Shown: positions 32,742 to 45,764, numbered from the stretch's first letter. The stretch: DNA of 64,000 nt from Heterocephalus glaber (GCF_000247695.1 NW_004624747.1:10377171-10441170), one strand, 5' to 3'. Made by a program: numbers and translations. The notes: generated by a model not told the origin, from the letters alone.

Positions 32742-32898
32742 CTGACTTTTTTTTTTTTTTTTAGACAGGGTCTTGTTCTGTAATTCAGGCTGACCTTGAA
32801 CTATGTAGCCCAGGATGGCCTCAAACTCACACCAACCCTCCAGCTTTAGCCTCCTGGGTGCTGAGATTACAGGAGTTCACTACCACACCTGGACTGCA
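32742..32898 (-). repeat. B1 SINE with internal duplication, antisense
   Basis: T tract, AGACAGGGTCTTGTTCTG, GCCCAGGATGGCCTCAAACT, GAGATTACAGGAGTTCAC. Confidence 0.8.
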
Positions 32899-33162
32899 TG
32901 CTTCACTTTTTAAAGGTAAGCATTCCAATGTCTACTTCACCCTTATTTTAGTAATAGTGCTCAAATTTTTTTAAATTTTAAAAATGAGTTGGGTGAGCTA
33001 TTTATACATTTTCTGATTCACATAAAAATCATACACTTTAAAGTCAAACATTTATTTGTTTAACTACTTTAAATGGCCCTGAGTGCCTCCAGGGGTGCAC
33101 TGCCATGCTTTGTGGAACATGCAGGCCACCAGCCACAGGAGCTTAAAGAACAACCATCCCAG

Positions 33163-33250
33163 AGCAGGGGATTTAGCTCAGTGGTTTTGCCACCTGCTTC
33201 CCAAGCACAAGGACCCGAGTTTGATCCCCAGTACCAAAAAAAAAAAAAAA
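33163..33250 (+). repeat. ID-like SINE with target-site duplication
   Basis: GGGGATTTAGCTCAGTGG and GATCCCCAGTACC plus A tail, between AGAACAACCAT repeats (33147-33157 and 33250-33260). Confidence 0.92.
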
Positions 33251-33630
33251 GAACAACCATTCTGATGCAGATCCTGGGGTGGGGACACGGTTACCAGCCA
33301 ACAGTGCACTTAGCTAGGTGGGGTGGCCGAAGAATGCTTCCTGCAGGAAGAGGGTCCTGATAAGCCTGGCAGGATAGTTCCATTTGGCCAATGGGAACTG
33401 GGGGGACAGGGATTACACAAGCAAAAGAGTGGGGCTGGAGCAGGCTCATCTGTGAGGAGGCTTACACACACATCTCACTAGGAAGCCCATGCTGGAAGTG
33501 GATGGCAGCCCTCACTTCAGAGAGAAGAAAATGGAGGACTGGGCAGGGGAGGTCCCTGCTGCCCAGGCTGGTTGAAAGGAGTAAGTATAAGAATGCAGGA
33601 GTGTGTATGACTTTTGTAAAAAGTGTGTGT

Positions 33631-33710
33631 GAGGGCTGGGGATTTAGCTCAGTGGTTCCACTGCCTGCCTTGCAAGCACAAGGATCCCTGGTACCAAAAA
33701 AAAAAAAAAG
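33631..33710 (+). repeat. ID-like SINE, internally deleted
   Basis: GGCTGGGGATTTAGCTCAGT is intact but about 12 nt of the B box are missing (ACAAGGATCCCTGGTACC). GTGTGTG-type direct repeats flank it. Confidence 0.88.
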
Positions 33711-34135
33711 TGTATGTGGTTGGGAATAGCTTTGCACACTTATAAATGAGTGTCACCAGGCAGGGCCAGTCCTAACTCAGCTGTCTATCTGTCCCTGCAT
33801 TTTCTTCCTCCCCTTCCTAGAGGGACCTCGGGTGCCCACTTGGTGATCAAGCCTCCTCTCCCAGATGCTTGTGCTCTTGGTGGTTTCCTGGTGCCAGGCA
33901 GCCTCCTCTAGTACACCAGACTGTACAGGGGAAGGGAAAGAAGTCAGTCTCTCCCTGCCCCCATGAAGGATCACAGTATAGCCATAGCAAAATCACCCAG
34001 GAAAAAAACATTAAAACCTTCAAGTTCCTAAAAGGCAGGGAAGCTCTGGGAAGCATTCTAAATTCACACCTTTGTCACCACCTTGGCTTGGAACCAAGAT
34101 GCTAAAATCCTGAGGCCTCAGGGCCTGACCTAATG

Positions 34136-34290
34136 GCCCAAGCTGTTAATTCCAACACTCTGGGAGGCTGAGGCAGAAGGATCACAAGTTCGAACACACC
34201 TGGGCAACTTAGTGAGACCTTGTATCAAAATAATAAAGATCTGGGGATGTAGGTCAGTGTGAATGCCTTGGGGACCAAAAAAAAGTCCTA
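34136..34290 (+). repeat. B1-dID dimeric SINE, diverged
   Basis: CTGGGAGGCTGAGGCAGAAG, TGAGACCTTGTATCAAA, then TCTGGGGATGTAGGTCAG. Confidence 0.7.
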
Positions 34291-34547
34291 AAATCTCAGG
34301 ATTCAAACCTGTGCTTAGTTTGACCTTTGCAGGGCAGGCACTTCTAGGCACCCAGATTGAAGACAGCGTTTGTCACTGAGACAGCGTTTGGGATGGACAT
34401 GTCCTGAATGTCGCATAAGCGCTGTCAGGGTCCGGCGCCTCATCCCTGTGGTCAGGATCCCAGTGGGACAGGTCGGGTGGATGCTTCGGATTTCGCACAG
34501 CCTCCCCCATCCGCGCCTGACTCAGGAAAAGTCAAAGAAGGGTCTGG

Positions 34548-34562
34548 ACGCCCCCTAGCGGG
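34548..34562 (-). promoter_or_regulatory. CTCF-like motif upstream of CHCHD10
   Basis: Minus strand CCCGCTAGGGGGCGT fits the CTCF core (CCRSYAGRKGGCRS). About 410 nt upstream of the CHCHD10 ATG. Confidence 0.55.
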
Positions 34563-34699
34563 AGTTCTGGGTCGGATGGCTGCAGACCTTCCATGCTCTA
34601 CTCCAAGCCAAACCGAAAACACTAAGTAGTCGACAAACTGGTGAGCAGGGGCAGGAAGCTAAGCCCAACCTTGCACCTTCTTCCTCCGACAGCTCTCAG

Positions 34700-36606
<1,907 letters not shown>

Positions 36607-36800
36607 AGAGGCTGCTGCGGACTCACGGGTTAGCTCTGAGATGGCTCCCAACCACACCTCTGCACCCACCCCATCCCCTCACCGACAGCTGGACCGTGAT
36701 GACAGATTGTACCTGGGATTGGGAGTAACGATGGGGTTTCTTACCCCACAGATAATCCAAGACACAAACATATAATTAAAGAGTTTATTTTAGAACACAG
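36607..36800 (+). other. CHCHD10: CHCHD10 3-prime UTR and poly(A) signal
   Basis: ATTAAA at 36775-36780, about 170 nt past the stop, predicts cleavage near 36795. The end is inferred. Confidence 0.65.
36784..36789 (-). terminator. AATAAA on minus strand, candidate C22orf15 poly(A) signal
   Basis: Minus-strand AATAAA facing the CHCHD10 signal with only 3 nt between them. It would give C22orf15 a 3-prime UTR of about 1 kb; no nearer AATAAA was seen on that strand. Confidence 0.45.
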
Positions 36801-37383
36801 CCTGCTGTGTGCCCTCTTGCTGGCCTATCTGCCAGGAGCAACCTGGCTGGTGAGGTGGGGTCAGGGAGATGGATGGATTTCTTATTGTGGTGGTGTGGGA
36901 GGAGCCCTGTTGTAATGTGCACTGTGGCTAGCCAAGGACAGACCACCTTGGGCAGTCCAAAGTGAGGTAATAAGATATTAGCAGGTGACACCAAGGGCAT
37001 CTGACTGGAGGCTATAATCCAGGGAGGAGCCTATTATCTCCACCCCTCAGAGATACCTGCTCCTTCCACTTATGTTTTTGCCTCTAGATCCCATTATCTG
37101 CACCCACATCTTAGGGGATCTCCTACCCACAGCCTGACATTCTGAATGTGACCTTGCCCGTTGCTGATGCAACTTTTCAGTAATTCCAGATTCCGCAAGA
37201 GGACTCCTGCAGGGCTGCTGTCTGCTTGCACCTGATCACATGAGACAGGGGTCAGAGCCACCCCTCTTGGATCTGAGTCCAGCTCGGCTACTTGGGTGTA
37301 GTGTGCCAGGTCACAGGACCTGCTGGAACAGAGGAGTAGGTCATTTGAACCCAGTGCAGACTGCCTCATCAAGCACTTTTTTA

Positions 37384-37462
37384 CAGTACTGGAGAAGGAA
37401 TCCAGGGCCTCACACATGCTAGGCAAGTCCCCTACCACTGAGCTACATCCTCAGCTGTCGTA
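37384..37462 (-). repeat. ID-derived SINE, antisense
   Basis: ACAGTACTGGAGAAGGAATC, ACATGCTAGGCAAGTCCCC and CACTGAGCTACATCCTCAGC. Confidence 0.78.
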
Positions 37463-37464
37463 AA

Positions 37465-37465
<1 letters not shown>

Positions 37466-37503
<38 letters not shown>
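37466..37503 (+). repeat. (AC)n dinucleotide satellite
   Basis: About 19 AC units next to the preceding ID-derived SINE. Confidence 0.95.
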
Positions 37504-37506
<3 letters not shown>

Positions 37507-37800
37507 AGGCACGCACCGCCCATGAGGTAATGCTGGAGATCTGATCCAGGCATTGAGCCCCTATTGTGTGATACCCTATTCTATATCTAAGCACTGAGGA
37601 CATTCTTGCCCTAAGGTGCTTACATTCCAGCAGGGTGGGACTCATCTCATGAAACAATGTCTTCCCTCTTGGGGGTATGTATGTGGGCTTGGTTGAGGGT
37701 CTGCCTCTGCACACACCTGTCTGTCCCTTGGGAAGGGATCCCACTTCAACCTGTCTTTTTGGGCATCCATACCTTCTTCATACTGTGCTTCTGGCCCCAG

Positions 37801-39235
37801 CTAGCGGGCCCTGGATGTCAGTGAGACCACCCTTCGGGACCTTGAAGGAGTGCCTTGCTCCTGCTGGCTGCGCCGATTGCCCATGCGTCTCCTCCTGCTG
37901 TTACCCATAGCTGGGAGGCCTGACAGCCAGCGCAGCTCCTCTGGAAGGCCCAGGAAGTCCTAGTGGGGATTGGAGAGCAGATGTGCCCTCCCCCTGGGGC
38001 TCTGCCCTGACACTCACCTGCCAGCTCAGGATACCAGTCATCCAGGTTCTCCAGTAGGGACACATAGCGGGTGGGGGCTCCGCCTTCCCCTCCTGTGGAT
38101 TGTGGAGAGGATAAAAGATCCCCTGATTGGCCTGATGGTCCCTATCCTACCTTTTACTCCAGATCTGTGCTTGCCCAGGCAAGGGAGATAGGACAGGGTA
38201 CTGGGTAGGAACAGGTTGGAACCAGTCCTGGCCAAGACAGGGGACTGGATAGGACCTTGTGTTGTCTGTAGCCTGCCGTCCTTCCCTTACATTTCAATAT
38301 AGCTGCAGGGAAGAGTCTTGGGCTCCACTTACTGATAATCTGCACGAGAACATAGGCCCCTCGATCCTGTAGCAGGGAACTACCCATGGAGGGAGCTGAG
38401 GAAGTCCCCTCCTTCAGGTCCTCGCCCAGGCTCACCAAGTGCCCATCCTCAGCCAAGAGGGCAATGGTTGCTGAAGGGCATGGAGAGAAGCTGAACAGAG
38501 CTGGCAGCCCTGCTGGGGGGGCTCTCAGCCCCTTCTCCCCAGACCTCTTCCCACCTCCTTACCATCTGGGGGCACCTGCCCCTTACGCTTCAGGTGGGCA
38601 GTGAGGGTCATCAGGCTGCACCAGGGGTTGACCAGCTCCCAGTGGCCAGCTGAGGGGCAGAGGTGAGCTGTTGGCATCCCCTACTTTCCCCTCAAGGCCT
38701 TCTGCCTCTCCAATTTCTCCCCTTCTTAGGGCTGTGGTTAGGGCACAATTGTCCTGGCAGATGTTTATACTGTTTTTGGAGAGCCCTCCATCCAGCTCTT
38801 TGAGTTGTGCCGCGCCCCAGCACAAACTCGGGCCTTCTGCACCTGCCCAGCAGCCCACCCCCACCGGATGGCCCCCTCCCCCACCCCTAATCCGACCTGC
38901 CTCGCACCAGAGGGGCGGGAAATAGGCAACTTCAGCTTCAGGTATCTGATGCCATTAGAAGTTTGAGGACTACTGGCTGGATGGCCAAGAGACACAGTTT
39001 TTAAAGGGCTGCACAGTAATGGGAGCTCACCCGGTAGGAACCTGCCCAGGACTCAGCTCGGGTTTTCCCTCAAGGGATTTGTTTCAGGTTTTCTTACAAG
39101 TTTGCTTCCCCAAGCCCCCATTTCTCCCCGCTCTTATCCCTTCTTCCCTCCGCTGCCTTCTCACTTCCCCCAGTGTGCCCCTCCCCCACCGGACAAGGGA
39201 CCCCACTTACCTCCAAACATTACCGTGATAAACAT
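37801..39235 (-). CDS. C22orf15: C22orf15 orthologue, uncharacterised protein
   Basis: Exons (minus): 39235-39211, 38649-38563, 38470-38333, 38092-38018, 37940-37801. Every junction is AG/GT in phase 1; total 465 nt, 154 aa (human 148, from memory). Matching segments: MFITVMFG start, VNPWCSLMTLTAHLKRKGQ, IALLAEDGHLVSLGEDLKEG, SLLQDRGAYVLVQII, then VSLLENLDDWYPELAEELR. The tail is basic (RRRRMGNRRSQQ) and runs a few residues past the human end. The N-terminal half, with its beta-strand-like start and LxLLAEDG region, looks ubiquitin-fold-like by eye, but I would not assign a function. No frame damage. Convergent with CHCHD10. Confidence 0.93.
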
Positions 39236-39916
39236 GGCTGCAGCAGCGGGGAGGAGACAGATGTGGGGGGGCTTTTATCCTCCACCTCCTGATTCCTCAA
39301 CCCGAAAGGGCTTGGGCCTGAGATCTACTCCAGGGCGGGGTCCTGCTGAGGAGATGTGGTCTTGTGAAGGTGGAGGGGTGAGTGGTCGCGCCCAGGTCCC
39401 GGCTCAGCCACCTGCTCTGGTAGTCCTAGACCCCTGGCCTCTTCCTCCTGCCGCCTGCTGGGCCAGAGTAGCTCCCCCAGCTCCTAAACTGGTCTCCATG
39501 GCAGTGGGAGCCGCTAAGACATCTAGGCAGGAAATACCTTACCCCCAGTATCCCGGTAACAAGCTGGCAGGGCGGACATTCCCTGAGGCGGTGCTCTGAT
39601 CAGGCTCATAGTGAGGGCTCCAAGCTGGGGGTCCGGGGATGTTCAGATGCAGACATCAGAGCCCACATTCACCACCAGGAAGAGACAGAGTCCCCAGCCT
39701 GGAAGAGGTGGTTGTGTTTGTGCCCCTACCAACCTCTGCAGGCTCTCTACCACCTAGGGACCTCCCTGTGCTGGCTTTCTTTCCCTCTCTGCCTTTCTCC
39801 TCTCTCCTAGCCTTCCACTCTTCCATCCTTGTTTCTTTTTCTTTTCTTGTCAAGTTTATTGAGGTATAATTTACACACATTAAAATTTACTCTTTTCAGT
39901 GTTTTGAGGGTTTGTT

Positions 39917-40213
39917 TTTTGAGATACTAGGGATTGAGCCTACCTTTCACTGAGCTACATCTCCAGCCCTTTTTAAATTTTAATTTTAATTATTTATTTT
40001 GAGACAGGGACTTGATAAAGTACCCAGGTAAGACTCAAACTTGTGATCTTGGGCCAGGGATTTAGCTCAGTGATTCTGCCACCTGCCTCAAAAGCGCAAG
40101 GTCCAGAGTTCGATCCCCAGTACCAAAGACAAAACAAAAAAAACCTTGTGATCCTTCTGCCTCAGATTCCCAGAGTGCTGCAACTACAGGCATGTGTCAC
40201 TATGCCTAGCTTG
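39917..40213 (-). repeat. Antisense B1-dID carrying a nested ID SINE
   Basis: ATACTAGGGATTGAGCC (ID half), TTTTGAGACAGGGACTTGAT (B1 half), resuming at CTTCTGCCTCAGATTCCC after the nested element. Confidence 0.75.
40052..40144 (+). repeat. ID-like SINE nested in B1-dID
   Basis: GGCCAGGGATTTAGCTCAGT and GTTCGATCCCCAGTACC. CTTGTGATC repeats flank it. Confidence 0.9.
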
Positions 40214-40300
40214 TTTTTGAGTTTTGTTGGATCACCAACCACCACAGTTAGAATACAAAACACTTACATCATCCCCAAAATTCCTTTGTGCTATTGTAGT

Positions 40301-40747
40301 TGAAGCAAAATGGAGACACTTTTTTCAAGTCCTAATCAACTCTCTCCAAAATAAATAAACCTGGGAGGTCACAAAAGAAGGAAAATCTCTTGCATGCACG
40401 TCTGATAATAAGAGCTATCCACAACAAGCCTACCAGAACCACAATCTTACACAAAGGCCACCAAAGCCTCACACAGAAATGCTTCTGCAAGGACATCTGC
40501 CCAGCGACTGTGTGTTTAGTCTTGGACTGACGCCACTCTTGTTATTGACACTTGTAGCCAAGGATTATTGCTGCAAAATATTTTATGGTATTCATTTCAC
40601 CTTTTGAAATCTCCCTTTGGCTCAACCTCCTTGAATACACTCATAGTTGACTATGTGTAAGTGTATTCCCATTGCAATGTTACTCTATCCCCAAATAAAT
40701 TTAATTAATCTTTAGAAATCTCTCTTGAATTGTTATTTAGGCTGACA
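40301..40747 (+). mobile_element. Solo LTR-like element, 447 bp
   Basis: Begins TGAAGC, ends CTGACA, has an AATAAA-type signal near its 3-prime part, and is flanked on both sides by TAGT (40297-40300 and 40748-40751). It sits within the L1M element. A 4-bp duplication suggests a class I (ERV1) type. No internal genes. Confidence 0.6.
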
Positions 40748-41210
40748 TAGTCAACTCTAGTCAGTGGTGTCCACTGCTCTTTTTTCTGTCCATGCCTTTT
40801 CCAGAATGTCATATAAATGGAACCACACAATATGGGGCCTGTTGTGTCTGGCTTCTTTCATTTAGCATGATGCATTTCACATTATGTGTATTGAAAATAT
40901 TTCCCTCCTTATTGCTGAAGTGTCCCATTGTCTGGAGGTACTGCAGTTTGTTAATCTATTCACCTGCTATTCTTTTGGGTTGTGTCTAGCTTCTGGAGAT
41001 TATGAATAAAGCCTGTATAGGTGTTTGCCTACAGGAAGCAGAGGTTTTAATTTCTCTAGGGATTGCCAGGTCAACAGTGTATGTTTAGTTTTATAAGACA
41101 CTGCCAATGTGTTTGCCAGTGTGTCATCATTTTGCATTGTCTTGCTATCTCCTGGATCGACAGTGTGCCTTAAGCACTTTTTTTGTTAGTTTTCACTACC
41201 ATCAACTCTT

Positions 41211-41290
41211 TTTCGAGTACTGGGGCTTGAACCCAGAGCCACAAGCATGCTAAGCAAGTGCTTTACCATTAAGCTACACTCCCACCCCCT
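41211..41290 (-). repeat. ID-derived SINE, antisense
   Basis: GTACTGGGGCTTGAACCCAG and AAGCTACACTCCCACCCC. Confidence 0.72.
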
Positions 41291-41439
41291 CATCAGCTCT
41301 TGCCATCATTTCTTGTCTATTTTTTCTTGTCCCTTCCTTTCTGCCTCCTTCCTCCCTTGTTCCCCTTCTCATTTCCCAACATCTATTATACATTTTAGTC
41401 CTTATTTCTACTTTCAATTTCTCACACCAGAGAAACAAC

Positions 41440-41670
41440 TCAGTATTTAAACAAGTGTGTCCAATTTATTTCACTTAAGAGTATGGTCTCAAGGTACATC
41501 CATTTAGTTATAAATGTGTCAAGCTCATCCTTCTTTATGGCAGAGTAGTACTCCATTGTGTAAAAAAAAAAGCATTTTCTTTATCCATTCATCAGTTGAT
41601 GGACATTTGAGCTGTTTCCAAGATTTAACTATTATAAACTGTGCTGCTATAACACTGGTTTTTTTAGCAG
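41440..41670 (-). mobile_element. L1M fragment, antisense
   Basis: TACTCCATTGTGTAAAAAAA, CATCAGTTGATGGACATTTG and CTATTATAAACTGTGCTGCT match the familiar antisense L1M 3-prime segment. Confidence 0.8.
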
Positions 41671-41718
41671 AGCAAGTTATTTTATACAAAGTAATGTCTT
41701 TTACAACTATACAATTTC

Positions 41719-41817
41719 GGACTGGGGACTTAGCTCAGTGATTCCACCACCTGCCTCGCAAGCAGAAGGACCCAAGTTCAATCCCTGGTACCAAAACCAA
41801 AACAAAACAAAACAAAA
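41719..41817 (+). repeat. ID-like SINE with 16-bp target-site duplication
   Basis: ACTTAGCTCAGTGATTCC and GTTCAATCCCTGGTACC. ACAACTATACAATTTC on both sides (41703-41718, 41818-41833). Confidence 0.95.
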
Positions 41818-41854
41818 ACAACTATACAATTTCTCCTTTTAAAGTGAGTTCCCT

Positions 41855-41945
41855 GGGCTGGGGATTTAGCTCAGTGGTTCCTCCACTTGCCTCGCAAGCG
41901 TAAGGACCCAAGTTTGATCCCCGGCACCAAAAAAAAAAAAAAAGT
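41855..41945 (+). repeat. ID-like SINE with 14-bp target-site duplication
   Basis: GGCTGGGGATTTAGCTCAGT, GATCCCCGGCACC and A tail. AAAGTGAGTTCCCT on both sides (41841-41854, 41946-41959). Confidence 0.95.
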
Positions 41946-42139
41946 AAAGTGAGTTCCCTCATACACACTGTTCTAATTTATAGCATCAACGCCACTGTGT
42001 ATATTTCAGCAGTGGGTCTGCTTTGTTCTGGAGTTGGTCCAAAGCTAAGTAGGGTTCCAATGTCCAAAACGTTTAAACATTTTACTTTAAGAAGTCTCCG
42101 GGTCAGTACTAATTTCTTCTAAATACTTTAAAAAAATCA

Positions 42140-42740
42140 TTATATTATAGGCAGCTAAGTTAGATAGAAATATTCTAGGCAGACAGGGTCAGGCCCTCAA
42201 GGGACCCAGTGGAAAAGATGAGAACACATCACAACTGTAGCTAGAGGCGCATTTGTCAAAGGTGAGGCCTCAAGATAAAGATGCAATGACCAGGCTTACA
42301 TGCCACGCCAAGGGATAAGCAGTATAATTAGTAGCACCTGATCTGGGCCAGGAAGTACAGCTAGACATCAGTCACCCAGTTGGATGAGCATCCGGACTCA
42401 TCCCTTCCCAAAAATGTCCTTGTTCTTTCCATATACCCTTGCTATGTGATCCACTTTCCTTTTGGATCAATGTTAGCTAACTGGCTATACTTGTAATCTT
42501 ATTGGTTGATTATAGTTTGAGTCACATTGTACTCACCTCATGGTTTTGTACCCACCTCATGATTCTGCTCTGTAAAGCATTCTTAGAGAAGTGACCTCGG
42601 TGGCAACCCACTTTCGAGTCCCCTCCTGTCTCTCAGGAGCTATTGCTCAATAAATCTTTTCTACTCTTAACCTCTGTTGTTTCTTAGATTCATTTTTTTA
42701 TTTTAAGGGACACAAACTCTGCATTTCTGACATCTAGCAG
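42140..42740 (+). mobile_element. LTR-like element (endogenous retrovirus LTR, no genes)
   Basis: The 3-prime part has a CAATAAATC poly(A) signal preceded by a CTCCTGTCTCTCAGGAGC hairpin and followed by a T/C-rich stretch, an arrangement typical of LTR R-U5. Ends are not resolved. Confidence 0.4.
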
Positions 42741-42783
42741 GTTGGGAGTTATATTTTCTCCTGTATTGTTATATTTCCACATT

Positions 42784-42807
42784 GTGCTCGCTTCGGCAGC
42801 ACATATA
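42784..42807 (+). pseudogene. U6 snRNA 5-prime stub (retrotransposed fragment)
   Basis: 24 nt identical to the 5-prime end of U6 snRNA (GTGCTCGCTTCGGCAGCACA and the next four bases), then the match stops. The direct repeat TATATTTCCACA flanks it (42770-42781 and 42806-42817). Far too short to be a gene. Confidence 0.85.
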
Positions 42808-42967
42808 TATTTCCACAAAAATACTGGAACCCTCACTATTAATCATTTCAAGCCATCCTAACACTAAATGATCCCTGTAATTTAGAACCCCTGTATCTTT
42901 TTGTTTTGAAGACAGTCATATAGCCTTACTCCAGCTTATTAAAAAAATTCTACCTGAAATGTTGTTG

Positions 42968-43052
42968 TTGTTTTTTGGTACTAGGGATTGAACTCGGGTC
43001 CTTGCGCTTGCGAGGCAGGTGGCGGAACCACTGAGGTAAATCCCCAGCCCTT
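42968..43052 (-). repeat. ID-like SINE, antisense
   Basis: TTTTTGGTACTAGGGATTGA, GCGCTTGCGAGGCAGGTGG and AAATCCCCAGCCC. Confidence 0.9.
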
Positions 43053-43290
43053 GTTGTATTTTTAAAATAACAAATAAATATATCGTCTGCTAGGAGAGAC
43101 GTGGGGGACCTGATGTTGCATAACAAATTCCTGTATCATTTCTTTACAAACGCTGCTGCCACCATCCATGTCCTTATGCTTTCTCCTGCCAAACCTATTG
43201 ATTCTTCAAACTCAGCATTTAATTTCTGCGTTACCCATTCCACCGCCTCTCAGCCTTTATCAGCTCTTCGTGACATCATGGTTGCCATCA

Positions 43291-43590
<300 letters not shown>

Positions 43591-43697
43591 CTATGCCTGT
43601 CCAGCAATCAACTCCACCCATACCCGGGTTATGAGAGTGTGTGTATCTCTGTGTCACAGCTGCTTTAAAAGTGTCCCATGGGTTGTCAAAGACATAT

Positions 43698-43847
43698 ACT
43701 CTAGGCAAGGCATGGTGGCACACACCTGTAATCTCAGAACTTGGGAGGCTGAAGCAGGAGGATTGCCATGAGTTTGAGGCCTACATAGTGAGTTCAAGGT
43801 TAGCCTCAACTACACAACAAGACTGTGTCTCAAAAAAAAAAAAAAAA
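43698..43847 (+). repeat. B1 SINE inserted in the PRELID3B pseudogene
   Basis: GGCAAGGCATGGTGGCACAC through TGTGTCTCAAAA. AGACATAT flanks it at 43690-43697 and 43848-43855. Confidence 0.93.
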
Positions 43848-43855
43848 AGACATAT

Positions 43856-43942
43856 TGGGCCAGGGATTTAGCTCAGTGGCACCGTGCCTGCCTCGCAAGT
43901 GCAAGGTCCTGAGTTCAATCCCCAGTACCAAAAAGAAAAAAA
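43856..43942 (+). repeat. ID-like SINE inserted at the same site
   Basis: GGCCAGGGATTTAGCTCAGT and CAATCCCCAGTACC. Flanked by GACATAT on the left and GTCATAT on the right. Confidence 0.93.
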
Positions 43943-44540
43943 GTCATATGCTCTGAAGTCCACATCTTCATGGTGCCAGCAGCCTATTAGATGTCTAGAC
44001 TGCACTAGGGGACAAATGAGAGTATATTGTTTTGGTTGGTTTTATTGTTTTTTTCAGGGATGGTGAGGTCAACAGATCAAGAGACCAGTGCTCTTGACAA
44101 GATTGTGTTACTCTGTTCCCAAGAGGAGGAGGTCCCTAAGCCATGGGTTTTACACCAGGAAGCACTACCATTGGTCAGGGGGCAGAGGGAGAGAGAGGAA
44201 GTGTGAGGAGGGACCTTCTTTGGGGTTTCTGCAGAAAGGAGTGGGCAAGGCAGGATAGGCAGGTTTAGAAATGGCCAGTTTGAATAACTTCAGTGGACTC
44301 TGGAGCATAGGGGTCGTTTCCAATACAATGGCAACTGGCCCTAGGTGATCAACAGGTGGAGTTTGAGAGTCCAATAATGGAGGGGTTGGTGGGTGTGGGC
44401 TTAGGATTGGTAGGTTTGCATTTGAAAAATACATAGCAGTTTTATATTTCTAGAGATAAGATAACCTTGGGGGTGGTGTCAGTTCCTCCAGGGTTAACAA
44501 GGCCCCTCCAAGATTAGCACTGGAATATAGAAAATAAAAG

Positions 44541-44937
44541 ACACACTTATTGTGTTAGTCAGCTTTCCATTACAGTGACAAATACCTGAGATAATCAACT
44601 GAAAAAAGAGGAAAAGTTTATTTGGCTCATAGTTTTGGAGGCTTCAGTCCATGGTCAGTTGGCCCCACTGCTGTTAATCCCGTTGTGAGGCCACATATCA
44701 TGGCAGGAGCATATGGCAGAGAAGTTGATCACCTCCTGGCAACTGGGAAACAAAGAGGTAGAAAGTGGATGAATTCCCAGTAAATTATTTGAGGCCATGT
44801 CCCCAGTGACCTGAGGCCTCTTACTAGGCCTCATCTCTTAAAGGTTCCAGAATATCCCAACGATGCCAAGTTGAGGACCAAACCTTTAACACATGGGATT
44901 TTTGAGGGACATTTCATATCCAAACTACAGCACTTAA
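44541..44937 (-). mobile_element. MaLR-like LTR, antisense
   Basis: Begins TGTGTTAGTCAGC and ends AAACTACAGCA, with GACAAATACCTGAGATAATC near the left end. This mirrors the reverse complement of MaLR LTRs, which end in an ATTACCCAGTCTC-type stretch and TAACACA. The family assignment is tentative. Confidence 0.5.
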
Positions 44938-45228
44938 TAAATGCAGTGTGCCCAGCCCTGGGGAAATGACCCAGAAGGGTTTCTCTCCCCAGCTCCTCCC
45001 TTTGCTCTCTGCTTCCTGGCTGCCATAGGACAAGAAGCTGTCCTCCACCCACACCCTTCCAGCATACATTTTTGCCTAGGAGTCAGTCAACCATGGACTG
45101 AAAATGTAAGCCAAAATAAACCTCTCCTTAAAGTCACGAGTTTCACATATTGTGTCTTAGTAACCAGAGACTAAGACAACATCCTCTCTTTGGGTCTTCA
45201 CTACCCCCTAGCTACCAATGTACTAATC

Positions 45229-45450
45229 TTTTTTTTTTTTTTTTTTGGTACTGGAGATCAAACTCGGGACCTTGCGCTTGGGAGGCAGGCAGCGGAACCA
45301 CTAAGCTAAATCCCTGGTGCAAAATTTTNNNNNNNNNNNNNNNNNNNNNNNNNNNNNNNNNNNNNNNNNNNNNNNNNNNNNNNNNNNNNNNNNNNNNNNN
45401 NNNNNNNNNNNNNNNNNNNNNNNNNNNNACTGAGCTAAATCCCTGGCCTT
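45229..45450 (-). repeat. ID-like SINE, antisense, disrupted by the gap
   Basis: TTGGTACTGGAGATCAAACT to AGCTAAATCCCTGG before the gap; ACTGAGCTAAATCCCTGG is repeated after it. Confidence 0.85.
45329..45428. other. Assembly gap of exactly 100 N
   Basis: A 100-N placeholder of unknown true size, placed in or beside an ID SINE whose end appears on both sides. Confidence 0.99.
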
Positions 45451-45457
45451 TGTTTTG

Positions 45458-45601
45458 GTTTTTTGAGACAGGATCTCATTATGTAATTCAGATTGGCCTT
45501 GAACTCACTATGTAGCCCAGGCTGGCCTCAAACTGGCAGCAATCCTCATGCCTCAGCCTCCCGAGTGCTGGGATTACAGGTGTGTGCCACCACACCCAGC
45601 A
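45458..45601 (-). repeat. B1 SINE with internal duplication, antisense
   Basis: TTTTGAGACAGGATCTCATT, GTAGCCCAGGCTGGCCTCAA, GGGATTACAGGTGTGTGCCA. Confidence 0.88.
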
Positions 45602-45604
45602 GCT

Positions 45605-45715
45605 AATCTTTATTTTCCAGATGAGGAAACTAAGGCACCTAGAGAAGTAATTTGGCTCAAGTTATGCACCTAAGGAGATGGGATTCAAACCCAAGGTGTA
45701 AGCCACCTCAACTTG
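45605..45715 (-). repeat. MIR-like SINE remnant
   Basis: TTTTCCAGATGAGGAAACTA, GGCACCTAGAGAAGTAATTT and GGGATTCAAACCCAAGG match the MIR core. The strand assignment is uncertain. Confidence 0.5.
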
Positions 45716-45764
45716 TCTCTACCTGGCAAATGAAAAAGACCGACAGTGTCAAGGCTGGTGAGGA

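Larger units (their letters stand above)
39850..41160 (-). mobile_element. Ancient L1M 3-prime end, antisense, with three nested insertions
   Basis: AAGTTTATTGAGGTATAATT (39850 on), CACCAACCACCACAGTTAGA (about 40228) and AGAATGTCATATAAATGGAA (about 40803) follow the order of the L1M 3-prime region in reverse complement. The element is broken by a B1-dID, an ID SINE inside that, and a solo LTR. Confidence 0.75.
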
